A DNA stretch of 16,788 nt from CAJBVG01 sp044376465 (GTDB lineage Bacteria > Bacteroidota > Bacteroidia > Sphingobacteriales > Sphingobacteriaceae), in NCBI GenBank assembly GCA_044376465.1, contig JBILKW010000031.1:1-16788 (forward strand). The letters are read 5' to 3'. Within the stretch, counting starts at the first letter, position 1; the number at the start of each line of letters is the position of its first letter. Shown here piece after piece: positions 1-6,411 of the stretch. The notes under the pieces are model-generated. The model did not search any database and was not told the origin of the DNA. It saw only the letters and a list, made by a program, of their open reading frames with translations. Position numbers and translations under genes: made by a program.

Positions 1-133
1 ATGAACGTGTAACTTGTTTTATATCTTCCCTATTCCAAATACTTTTATCTAATTCTTTTACAAAAACCCTAACATTCTTAGCAAATAAAAATGTCCTCTC
101 TTCCAAATCATATACCCTCTTCACATTTTCCAT
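1..133 (-). CDS. Four-helix-bundle protein, S23 / 23S rRNA-intervening-sequence family (partial, N-terminus)
   Basis: The gene reads leftwards from an ATG at 133 and is cut by the window edge after 44 codons, just before the expected RSSGSIGANYIEA-type segment of the family. Visible residues begin MENVKRVYDLEERTFLFAKN and end IWNREDIKQVTRS. The pattern (Y-DLEERTF-FAK-VR-FVK-L, then N-ED--Q--RS) is what I recognise from the TIGR02436 / S23 ribosomal-protein family. These small helical proteins were first found inside 23S rRNA intervening sequences; in Bacteroidota they are mostly free-standing and of unknown function, and are related in fold to the Avd protein of diversity-generating retroelements. 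The gene lies downstream of pntAB on the same strand, where pntB would usually follow, with a palindromic 7-nt repeat array in between. It has an unusually good Shine-Dalgarno sequence. The family call is from recognition, and only the first third is visible. Confidence 0.8.
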   Translation of the reverse strand, partial: MENVKRVYDLEERTFLFAKNVRVFVKELDKSIWNREDIKQVTRS

Positions 134-138
134 CACAT

Positions 139-146
139 ACCTCCTT
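139..146 (-). promoter_or_regulatory. Strong Shine-Dalgarno for the four-helix-bundle gene
   Basis: On the minus strand AAGGAGGT lies 5 nt before the ATG at 133. An ATG at 138 is followed at once by TGA, so 133 is the start. Such a perfect SD is unusual here: most genes in the window lack one, as expected of Bacteroidota ribosomes. Confidence 0.7.
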
Positions 147-155
147 CACATAATT

Positions 156-300
156 TAAATTCTAATCTCTAAATACTAATTTCTAAATTCTAAATACTAA
201 ATTCTAAATCCTAAATTCTAAATTCTAATCTTCATTGCTATTGGGATTAAAACTTAGAATTTCTTTCTCACTTAGAATTTAGATATTAGAATTTAGTATT
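156..300. repeat. Palindromic array of 7-nt words (TAAATTC), hairpin 1
   Basis: From 156 to 225 there are ten consecutive 7-nt units: TAAATTC or one- to two-base variants such as TAAATAC, TAATTTC and TAAATCC. After a spacer of about 50 nt, 275-295 carries three units of the reverse complement (GAATTTA, GATATTA, GAATTTA) flanked by further partial units (TTAGAAT near 254 and 272, GTATTTT at 296). The RNA or single-stranded DNA could form a long, register-slippable hairpin, most extensively 191-220 with 272-300. It fills the gap between the pntAB stop (308) and the four-helix-bundle gene start (133). No protein is encoded. It may act as a terminator for pntAB; that is inference. Confidence 0.8.
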
Positions 301-307
301 TTTATTT

Positions 308-613
308 TTATTTCTTCTTAAACATTTCCAACATCCTATCCGTAACCACGAAACCTCCTACTACGTTGAGTGTTCCTAAAATTACAGCCAGAAATCCTAA
401 AGCTAAACCGAGCATATTTTCTGGATCGGTATCGAGCATTACGATAATGGCACCTACAATTACTACACCGTGTATTGCGTTTGCGCCCGACATGAGGGGG
501 GTGTGCAATACAGATGGAACTCCACCAATTACTTCAATACCTACAAACACTGCGAGTATAATGAAGTAAAGAATTTCTTTGTTGTTTAATATAAAATCGA
601 AAAATTGATCCAT
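308..613 (-). CDS. pntAB: NAD(P) transhydrogenase subunit alpha, membrane part (PntAB)
   Basis: This 101-aa protein is the membrane domain II part of the alpha subunit in organisms where alpha is split in two. It belongs to the proton-translocating transhydrogenase, which couples hydride transfer from NADH to NADP+ with proton entry across the inner membrane. Three hydrophobic segments are visible at about residues 13-30, 42-60 and 66-88, with the family-typical stretches GIEVIGGVPSVLHTPLMSGA and NAIHGVVIVGA. The length is normal for this subunit. It starts 16 nt after the pntAA stop and is surely cotranscribed with it. The partner pntB, usually the next gene, is absent: a palindromic repeat and a four-helix-bundle gene come next. 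pntB may lie beyond the left edge or elsewhere. Confidence 0.95.
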   Translation of the reverse strand: MDQFFDFILNNKEILYFIILAVFVGIEVIGGVPSVLHTPLMSGANAIHGVVIVGAIIVMLDTDPENMLGLALGFLAVILGTLNVVGGFVVTDRMLEMFKKK

Positions 614-629
614 GATTAATTTTTTTATG

Positions 630-1751
630 TTAGTTAGTTAATACACTTGGATGAACTGCTTTGCCTTGATGAACGATTAAAGAACCTTTGGTAATTTCTT
701 CATCCATTTCCCATTTAAATGCATCCTTATCGGCAAGGTGCAACAATAATGTTTGAATATTTTTTGCGTATAAGTCTGATGCATTCATTGGCAATAAACT
801 CGGAATGTTACTTTCGCCAATAATGGTAACTCCATTTTTTACGATGGTTTTATTGAGTTCGCTACCTACTACGTTACCGCCCGATTCTACAGCCATGTCT
901 ACTATTACCGAACCAAAGCGCATGCTTTTTACCATTTCTTCGGTAACTAAAACCGGAGCTTTGCGGCCAGGTATTAAAGCAGTGGTAATAACAATGTCGG
1001 CTTCTTTTACATGTTTGCCTACCAGCTCTTGTTGTTTCTTTAAAAATTCGTCCGACACACCTTTTACATAACCACCTTCCATCTTCACGCTATCATCGCC
1101 TTTCATTTCTATAAACTTACCGCCCAACGATTCTACTTGTTCTTTTGTTTCTGGGCGAATGTCTGAAACTTCTACCACAGCACCTAAACGCTTGGCAGTT
1201 GCAATGGCTTGCAAACCTGCAACACCTGCACCAAATATTACCACTTTGGTAGGTTTAATGGTACCAGCAGCGGTGGTCATCATTGGTAAAATTTTACCAA
1301 TTTCATTAGCGGCCATCAATACGGCTTTGTATCCGGCTAAGTTAGCTTGCGAACTTAGGGCATCCATTTTTTGTGCTCTCGAAATACGAGGAACTGCATC
1401 CATAGAAAATGCTGAAATGCCTGCTTTTGCACATGCTTCTACCAATTCTTTGTTGGTAGCAGCAAACATGAATGAAATTAAAATAGCCTCTTTTTTCATC
1501 ATGCCAATTTCATCGGCATTAGGAGCATTTACTTTTAATACAACATCGGCATCGGCGTATACTTTTGCTTTATCGGCTACAATACTTGCACCTGCATGGG
1601 TATAATCCGCATCGTCAAAATAAGATTTCATTCCTGCCGATTGTTCAATGCAGACTTCGTATCCTGCCTGAACCAATTGTTTTACAACTGTTGGCGTTAA
1701 AGCAACACGATTTTCGCGTTCCTTCGTTTCTTTTGGTACACAGATCTTCAA
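630..1751 (-). CDS. pntAA: NAD(P) transhydrogenase subunit alpha, NAD(H)-binding part (PntAA)
   Basis: This 373-aa soluble domain I of the proton-pumping transhydrogenase binds NAD(H) and passes hydride to NADP+ held by PntB. The N-terminus MKICVPKETKERENRVALTP is typical of the AlaDH/PNT family. The conserved RAQKMDALSSQAN block is at residues 125-137, the Rossmann glycine motif GAGVAG at 174-179, and the acidic residue ending the second strand is in VSDIRPE at about 197. The segment TTALIPGRKAPVLVTEEMV is the later AlaDH/PNT signature. Alanine dehydrogenase shares the fold, but the adjacent pntAB settles the identity. The start at 1751 begins the conserved N-terminus exactly. It follows prfB on the same strand after a 63-nt AT-rich gap that may hold its own promoter; I see no convincing TAnnTTTG there. 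Confidence 0.95.
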   Translation of the reverse strand: MKICVPKETKERENRVALTPTVVKQLVQAGYEVCIEQSAGMKSYFDDADYTHAGASIVADKAKVYADADVVLKVNAPNADEIGMMKKEAILISFMFAATNKELVEACAKAGISAFSMDAVPRISRAQKMDALSSQANLAGYKAVLMAANEIGKILPMMTTAAGTIKPTKVVIFGAGVAGLQAIATAKRLGAVVEVSDIRPETKEQVESLGGKFIEMKGDDSVKMEGGYVKGVSDEFLKKQQELVGKHVKEADIVITTALIPGRKAPVLVTEEMVKSMRFGSVIVDMAVESGGNVVGSELNKTIVKNGVTIIGESNIPSLLPMNASDLYAKNIQTLLLHLADKDAFKWEMDEEITKGSLIVHQGKAVHPSVLTN

Positions 1752-1814
1752 GACTTTATTATTTTATAATTTTTGATAAAAATAAGATATTGATTCAATT
1801 TTCGAGATATAATA

Positions 1815-2892
1815 TTAAAATTCCATTAAGTATGCCTTTATAAATTCGTCGAGTTCCCCGTCGAGCACACCTTGTGCGTTGGATGTTTCTAAATTTGTAC
1901 GTAAATCTTTTACTAATTTATAGGGATGAAGCACGTAATTACGAATCTGCGAGCCCCACTCGATTTTCTTCTTGGTGCTCTCTACCGCTTGTTTAGCCTC
2001 GTTTTTCTTACGTATTTCTAATTCGTAGAGCTGCGACTTCAACATTTTTAAGGCCTTCTCTTTGTTTTGGTTTTGCGAGCGTTCTTGTTGGCACTCAATA
2101 ATTATTCCTGATGGTGCGTGTTTCAAGCGCACTGCGGTTTCCACCTTGTTCACGTTTTGTCCGCCTTTACCACCTGCGCGGTAGGTATCCCAAGAAACAT
2201 CGGCCAAATTAATTTCAATTTGAATAGAATCATCCACCAAAGGGTATACATAAACGGATGCAAAAGAAGTATGTCTGCGGGCGTTGGCATCAAAAGGAGA
2301 AATACGCACCAAACGGTGCACTCCATTTTCGCCTTTTAAATACCCGTAGGTAAATTCTCCTTCGAACTCTAGTGTACACGATTTAATTCCTGCACCTTCG
2401 CCGGCTTGGTAATCGATTTCACGAACAGTATATCCGTGTTTCTCGCCCCACATGATGTACATACGCATGAGCATGGCTGCCCAATCGCAGCTTTCGGTTC
2501 CACCGGCACCGGCATTAATGGTGAGCACTGCGTTGAGCTGATCTTCTTCGCCACTCAACATGTTTTTAAATTCGAGCTCGTCTAATGCTTGCAATACTAC
2601 CTTCATTTGAGCCAACATTTCGGATTCCGAAACATCGCTCTCTTTATAAAAATCGAAAAGCACTACAGTATCTTCTACAATGGCTTTCACCTGGGCATAA
2701 GCATCGGTCCAAGCTTTTTTCTGTTTGATAGAATGCAATAATTTTTCAGCCTCCTTAGGCTCGTCCCAGAAACCGGGCTCGGTAGTTTTGGCTTGATCCT
2801 CTTCAATCTGTTTTAAACGATTGTCGATGTCAAAGATGCCTCCTCAGGGAATCTAAACGCTCCCTCAAATCTTTTATCTGGTCGGTTGTCAT
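1815..2892 (-). CDS. prfB: Peptide chain release factor 2, made by programmed +1 frameshift
   Basis: RF2 recognises UAA and UGA stop codons and triggers peptide release on the ribosome. The gene is in two frames: 20 codons from ATG 2892 to an in-frame TGA at 2832-2830, then, after skipping one base, 338 codons from GAC 2831-2829 to the TAA at 1815. The product is 358 aa, close to E. coli RF2 (365). The stop-codon-reading tripeptide SPF is at about residues 198-200 (RISPFDANARRHTSF), and the catalytic GGQ at about 243-245 (YRAGGKGGQNVNKVETAVR). SPF rather than PxT distinguishes RF2 from RF1. The region after the shift begins DIDNRLKQIEEDQAKTTEPG, a usual RF2 N-terminal stretch. An uninterrupted reading frame alone would give a truncated protein from an internal TTG at 2738, so that start is wrong. 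It lies downstream of yraN, separated by a repeat hairpin. Confidence 0.96.
2829..2844 (-). promoter_or_regulatory. prfB programmed +1 frameshift site with internal Shine-Dalgarno
   Basis: On the minus strand the site reads AGGAGG CAT CTT TGA C: the SD-like hexamer at 2844-2839, slippery CTT at 2835-2833, and in-frame TGA at 2832-2830. The spacing is the same three bases as in E. coli prfB. Low RF2 lets the ribosome pause on the poorly read UGA, slip by +1 and continue, giving autoregulation. The arrangement is seen directly; the mechanism is established for this family. Confidence 0.95.
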
Positions 2893-2910
2893 CCAACAAA
2901 TGTAAGAAAA

Positions 2911-3007
2911 ATGTGCAAATGCGTAAATGTGCAAATTTTCCAATGTGCAAATGCGTATATGGATAGCACCCAATTTGCACATTTTCGCATTTGCACATTT
3001 GCACATT
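2911..3007. repeat. Palindromic array of 8-nt words (ATGTGCAA), hairpin 2
   Basis: Six successive 8-nt units from 2911 to 2958 read ATGTGCAA, ATGCGTAA, ATGTGCAA, ATTTTCCA, ATGTGCAA, ATGCGTAT. The reverse-complement arm at 2972-3007 contains four units of the same word family. Bases 2910-2937 and 2972-2999 pair at 27 of 28 positions, enclosing a 34-nt loop. The hairpin occupies nearly all of the gap between the yraN stop and the prfB start, ending 18 nt before the prfB ATG, so it lies in the prfB leader if the two genes are cotranscribed. No plausible protein is encoded. Confidence 0.85.
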
Positions 3008-3012
3008 GCTTG

Positions 3013-3375
3013 TTATCGTAGAAAAAACGCATCATCGAAATGCATTAGCTCGTAATCGTTTTTATTACTAAAAGTGATGCTTATAATGTCGAAGCGTACT
3101 TCGCCTTGCAGCTTGTTGTGTTGTATGTACCCTCTTGCTACTTTTTTCATGTTACGCCGCTTTTCTTGTGTAACCGCCAATTCGGGCGTACCAAATTTAG
3201 ATTGCATTCGGGTTTTCACTTCTATAAAAATGGTTTGCCTCTTGTATTCGGCTATTAAATCTACTTCCGCATTGCCAACACGGTAATTCGATTTCAGAAT
3301 CTTATAGCCCTTTTTTTGCAAATACTCTTTAGCTATTTGCTCGCCGCGTTTTCCTAAATCAATGTGCTCTGCCAT
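3013..3375 (-). CDS. yraN: YraN family (UPF0102) endonuclease-like protein
   Basis: This 120-aa protein is of normal length for UPF0102. The N-terminus (LGKRGEQIAKEYLQKKGYKIL) is the family's helix followed by the typical NYR-GNAEVDLI strand. A PD-(D/E)xK-type nuclease core is visible: E37 and D39 in GNAEVDLIAE, then E52 and K54 in IFIEVKTR. The biochemical role of the family is not settled; the fold resembles Holliday-junction resolvases. The gene is divergent from lipB, with about 103 nt between the starts, and is upstream of prfB on the same strand. In other genomes yraN often sits near rnhB, rimM or trmD, which is not the case here. Confidence 0.92.
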   Translation of the reverse strand: MAEHIDLGKRGEQIAKEYLQKKGYKILKSNYRVGNAEVDLIAEYKRQTIFIEVKTRMQSKFGTPELAVTQEKRRNMKKVARGYIQHNKLQGEVRFDIISITFSNKNDYELMHFDDAFFLR

Positions 3376-3406
3376 ATCCCTTTCTCTATTGATATGGTAA
3401 AAATCG

Positions 3407-3414
3407 TACCTTTG
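3407..3414 (+). promoter_or_regulatory. Probable -7 element (TACCTTTG) of the lipB promoter
   Basis: TACCTTTG fits the Bacteroidota sigma-A -7 consensus TAnnTTTG exactly. A TTG at 3389-3391 lies upstream, closer than the ideal -33 spacing, so the -33 box is weak. Transcription would start near 3420, giving a 5' leader of about 60 nt for lipB. Confidence 0.5.
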
Positions 3415-3478
3415 TGTGGTAAACTCAACTGCATTTGTGCAGGTTTATTTATCATCCTTAACATATTAAACTTTTTTT

Positions 3479-4195
3479 ATGCCCAATGTTCAATTTCAAG
3501 ACTGGGGAATGATTGATTATAAGGAAGCTTGGGACAAACAAGAATCGTATTTCGCAGCTACCTTACAAATAAAGTCGGATAACAGAACCAATGATACCAA
3601 TATACCTACAGAACACTTCCTTGTTTTCTGTGAGCACCCTCATGTTTATACCTTAGGCAAAAGTGGTAAACAAGAGAACTTATTGCTCGACGATGAGGGT
3701 CTGAAAAAAGCTGAAGCAACTTATTATAAAATTAACAGGGGCGGCGACATTACCTACCACGGGCCAGGGCAATTGGTAGGATATCCAATTTTAGACTTAG
3801 ATTATTTTTTTACCGACATCCATAAATATTTACGCTTGTTGGAAGATGCCATCATCAATACCTTAAAAAAATACGGAATAGAATCGGGCAGAATACCAGG
3901 TTTAACAGGGGTTTGGCTCGATATTGACGACATGAGTAAAGCCCGAAAAATTTGTGCCATGGGCGTGCGTTGCAGCAGATGGGTTACCATGCATGGCTTC
4001 GCTTTTAATGTAAACAGCAATTTAAATTATTTCAAAAATATTATTCCTTGCGGAATCGACGATAAAGACGTTACTTCTATGGAACGCGAGCTCGGCAAAA
4101 AAATAGATTTTGAAGAAGTTAAATCGATTTTAAAAAATGAAATTGCTATCTTGTTTAACATGAATTTAATTTCTGATGAGAAAGAACTTATTTAA
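3479..4195 (+). CDS. lipB: Octanoyl-[acyl-carrier-protein]-protein N-octanoyltransferase (lipoate biosynthesis)
   Basis: LipB moves the octanoyl group from acyl carrier protein to a lysine of lipoyl domains (for example pyruvate dehydrogenase E2); LipA then adds sulfur. The 238-aa protein has the family signature RGGDITYHGPGQLVGYPILDL at residues 87-107. The probable catalytic lysine is K158 in KICAMGVR and the acyl-accepting cysteine is C191 in IIPCGI; their spacing matches E. coli K135/C169. The block WVTMHGFAFNVNSNL at 168-182 is also typical. The N-terminal part carries an insert around residues 31-44 that makes it longer than the E. coli protein. It starts from ATG 3479 after a likely promoter at 3407-3414. 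Its 3' end overlaps the following hydrolase by 20 nt, suggesting coupled translation. lipA is not in the window. Confidence 0.96.
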   Translation: MPNVQFQDWGMIDYKEAWDKQESYFAATLQIKSDNRTNDTNIPTEHFLVFCEHPHVYTLGKSGKQENLLLDDEGLKKAEATYYKINRGGDITYHGPGQLVGYPILDLDYFFTDIHKYLRLLEDAIINTLKKYGIESGRIPGLTGVWLDIDDMSKARKICAMGVRCSRWVTMHGFAFNVNSNLNYFKNIIPCGIDDKDVTSMERELGKKIDFEEVKSILKNEIAILFNMNLISDEKELI

Positions 4196-5309
4196 ACGAA
4201 TCTTATACATTTTACTTTTAGTAATTGTAATTGCTAACGTAGCCATTTGGGCAAGCGATACTACCTATATTTACAAAGCACTCGTTTATCAACAACCCGG
4301 AATAGATGATTTAGAAATTTTCCCATACACAACCATCGAAAACAAAGGGAAGAAAGATCCATGGAAAATTTCATCAACAAAAAACAACATAAAACTGAGC
4401 GATAGTTTACGAAATGTGCTAGAGCGCTATGAAACCGTTGCGTTTCTAGTAATAAAAAACGACTCTATACAATACGAAGAGTATTGGGATACTTGGAATG
4501 AAAACTCGTATTCTAATTCATTCTCGGTAGCTAAAAGCATAGTATCAACACTTATTGGAATTGCTATTGACGAAGGAAAAATAAGCAGCATAAACGATCC
4601 TGTTGGGAAATATGTTCCGGAATATAATGTGGGCGATTTACAGAAAGTTAAAATTATAGATGTGCTACAAATGGCGTCTGGATTGAATTTCAAGGAATCA
4701 TACTCTACTCCTTTTAACCAAACTACCGATGCTTATTACGGTAAAGATTTAAGAAAACTGATGTATTCTTTAAAAGTTGAAAAAACTCCGGGCACAGAAT
4801 TTTATTACCGCAGTGGCGATACGCAATTATTACAATTTGTATTGAAAGCTGCCACCGGAAAGTCATTGTCGGAATATGCTTCTGAGAAACTTTGGTCGAA
4901 AATTGGCGCAGAAAATCCTGCGCATTGGAGCTTAGATAAAGAGGGCGGCGACGAAAAAGCGTATTGCTGTTTTTATTCGAACGCTAGAGATTTTGCAAGA
5001 ATTGGAAAGCTGTATTTGCAAAATGGAATGTGGGACAGCACACAAGTACTCTCATCAGATTGGATAAAAATGAGTACTACACCGCACGGACTGCCCGAAA
5101 ATGGAGTAAAAACAACACAGTACGGACTACAGTGGTGGGTGTATAATGATATTTATTATTGCAGAGGAATTTTAGGGCAGTACATTATTGTTGACCCTAC
5201 AAATAAGATGATAGTGGTAAGACTTGGACACAAACGCGACAAAGATAAGGATAATAACCATCCATTAGATTTTTTAACGTATGTATCCGAATGTAGAAAA
5301 CTGTTTTAG
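4176..5309 (+). CDS. Membrane-anchored serine hydrolase, beta-lactamase / penicillin-binding-protein-like family
   Basis: This 377-aa protein begins with a basic stretch and one hydrophobic helix (about residues 9-27), probably an uncleaved anchor that places the enzyme in the periplasm. The catalytic SxxK motif is S117-V-A-K120 in SNSFSVAKSIVSTLIGIAID. The second motif is probably Y211-R-S213 in FYYRSGDTQLLQ, where YxN is more usual. The third is less clear: the GILGQYIIVDPTNKMIVVRLGH segment near the C-terminus matches the position of the usual HxG/KTG strand. The overall pattern (DPVGKYVPEY, VLQMASGL) resembles class C beta-lactamase-like esterases and 6-aminohexanoate-dimer hydrolases. 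The substrate cannot be told. The start codon lies inside lipB (20-nt overlap). The stop is only 4 nt from that of the converging CsbD-like gene, with no terminator between them. Confidence 0.85.
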   Translation: MRKNLFKRILYILLLVIVIANVAIWASDTTYIYKALVYQQPGIDDLEIFPYTTIENKGKKDPWKISSTKNNIKLSDSLRNVLERYETVAFLVIKNDSIQYEEYWDTWNENSYSNSFSVAKSIVSTLIGIAIDEGKISSINDPVGKYVPEYNVGDLQKVKIIDVLQMASGLNFKESYSTPFNQTTDAYYGKDLRKLMYSLKVEKTPGTEFYYRSGDTQLLQFVLKAATGKSLSEYASEKLWSKIGAENPAHWSLDKEGGDEKAYCCFYSNARDFARIGKLYLQNGMWDSTQVLSSDWIKMSTTPHGLPENGVKTTQYGLQWWVYNDIYYCRGILGQYIIVDPTNKMIVVRLGHKRDKDKDNNHPLDFLTYVSECRKLF

Positions 5310-5313
5310 GAAA

Positions 5314-5526
5314 TTACAATCTGTTATTGTCATTGTTCAACAACATTTTTTTAAGCATAAAAACTACGTAGTTACGATCTTTACGTATTGCAGTCATTAA
5401 TCTGTTGATTAGTTCTTCTTCTTGCCCTGCAGTGTATGCCAAATCTTCTTCACTTAAATCTCTATATTTACGTTTTACTTTCGTCTTTAGTTTATCCCAA
5501 GATTTATAAATTTCTACTTCAGCCAT
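5314..5526 (-). CDS. Small CsbD-like protein
   Basis: This 70-aa hydrophilic protein resembles CsbD general-stress proteins: a W-x-x-L-K-x-x-V-K-x-K start (SWDKLKTKVKRKYRDL), then an acidic EEDLAYTAGQEEELINRL segment matching the usual DDDL-x-x-x-x-G-x-x-x-x-L pattern. The C-terminal half (IRKDRNYVVFMLKKMLL) diverges. CsbD function is not known beyond stress induction. It has its own likely promoter (TAATTTTG at 5546-5553), so it is probably not merely the tail of the upstream DUF6526 operon. Its stop nearly touches that of the serine hydrolase on the other strand. Confidence 0.65.
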   Translation of the reverse strand: MAEVEIYKSWDKLKTKVKRKYRDLSEEDLAYTAGQEEELINRLMTAIRKDRNYVVFMLKKMLLNNDNNRL

Positions 5527-5545
5527 AACTCTTTAATGTTTGACG

Positions 5546-5553
5546 CAAAATTA
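5546..5553 (-). promoter_or_regulatory. Probable -7 element (TAATTTTG) for the CsbD-like gene
   Basis: On the minus strand TAATTTTG matches TAnnTTTG exactly, 19 nt before the ATG at 5526, giving a very short leader. The region 19-20 nt further upstream is only T-rich, so the -33 box is not convincing. Confidence 0.5.
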
Positions 5554-5620
5554 CAAAAATAGAATTATAAAAATACTAGTAATTTAACATTTACATTAGT
5601 TGCAGTTCTAAACAGGAGCA

Positions 5621-6049
5621 TTATACTCTATGGTGATCTGGTAGCCAATTTTTAATAGCTAACTTAATTTGTTTGGAACTTAAATTTTCTGAAATTGATT
5701 TGTTAATTAAAGGTACTAACTCTGAATCGCTGGCAAAACGTAAGGCAATTAACTGGCTTAGCCTTAACTTTGCTTCCTTTTCAGCAAAAGATTTACCTGT
5801 TAATTCAAAAAATCTGTAACGCATTTCGATGCGTATTAATCTGTTCTGATTTTTTAATGCATATAACCTGGCAATTAAAACGCATAGCAACAAGGCTAAA
5901 GCAATAAAAAAATTAAACACGTTTTGAGAAGTAAATCCGGCACTTTGTAACAATACCCGTAACGACCAAATAAGCAAAACAAGCGAAATTGGTGTGAGTA
6001 TAAAATGGTGTAAAGGGTAAAATCTTCTGTGGTTTGAATAGTTCTGCAT
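5621..6049 (-). CDS. DUF6526 family membrane protein
   Basis: This 142-aa protein shows the features I recognise in DUF6526, a family largely of Bacteroidota: the start MQNYSNHRRFYPLHHF, two hydrophobic helices at about residues 16-34 and 45-65, then YALKNQNRLIRIEMRYRFFELTGKSF and the end IKNWLPDHHRV. The soluble C-terminal half (LSQLIALRFASDSELVPLINKSI) is helical and should face the cytoplasm. No function is established. It lies 44 nt after the DUF2752 gene on the same strand and may be cotranscribed with it. The ATG at 6049 begins the conserved N-terminus, so the upstream overlapping frame is not used. Confidence 0.85.
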   Translation of the reverse strand: MQNYSNHRRFYPLHHFILTPISLVLLIWSLRVLLQSAGFTSQNVFNFFIALALLLCVLIARLYALKNQNRLIRIEMRYRFFELTGKSFAEKEAKLRLSQLIALRFASDSELVPLINKSISENLSSKQIKLAIKNWLPDHHRV

Positions 6050-6093
6050 ATATAAATTTCAGCTATAACCACCGTTTTAGACATTTGTTTTAA

Positions 6094-6411
6094 TCAATTT
6101 TCTTTTTTGGAAAAAATAACTTTTTGTAATTCCCAAATAATCATAAACACAGCTAGTGGTAATACAATAAATGAAAGCTTATTGAACTCATACGCAATAG
6201 AGAATTCTAAATGTAAGAGATGTTGTATGGCACGTGTCATTCCGCAACCATAACATTCGAGGTCAAAAAACAATACAGATAAACAGGTGGCTCTTCCTGT
6301 ATCAAAATAATTAGCGGGAAGAATTAATAAGGTAATAAAGGCAATGACCAACATCACTGCAATAATATATGCAATAGGTTTTTTATAGATAGTGGGTATG
6401 TTGAATTTCAT
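6094..6411 (-). CDS. DUF2752 domain membrane protein
   Basis: This 105-aa protein carries the DUF2752 hallmark: FFDLECYGCGMTRAIQHLLHLEFSIAYEFNKLSF at about residues 48-81, with the C-x-x-C-G-x-T-R-A motif (C53, C56) and an A-x-x-x-N in the next helix. Hydrophobic segments lie at about residues 12-32 and 80-98. The paired cysteines suggest a redox or metal role, but none is proven. Its ATG follows the TAA of the secreted 293-aa gene with no gap (TAAATG), implying translational coupling. DUF2752 genes are often near TM2-domain genes in Bacteroidota, as I recall, and the next divergent gene here is one. Confidence 0.88.
   Translation of the reverse strand: MKFNIPTIYKKPIAYIIAVMLVIAFITLLILPANYFDTGRATCLSVLFFDLECYGCGMTRAIQHLLHLEFSIAYEFNKLSFIVLPLAVFMIIWELQKVIFSKKEN

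Noticed and set aside
1815..2738. RF2 starting at the internal TTG 2738
   Set aside because: It would lack about 50 N-terminal residues; the frameshift model from ATG 2892 restores a normal-length RF2.
2897..2904. TACATTTG on the minus strand as a prfB -7 element
   Set aside because: It would start transcription at the ATG itself, and no -33 box is at the right distance; hairpin words of the TTTGCACA type also raise the chance of TTTG matches here.
2813..3004. 63-aa frame over the prfB start and hairpin 2
   Set aside because: Its N-terminal half reads the repeat words, and its C-terminal half reads the first part of prfB in the wrong frame.
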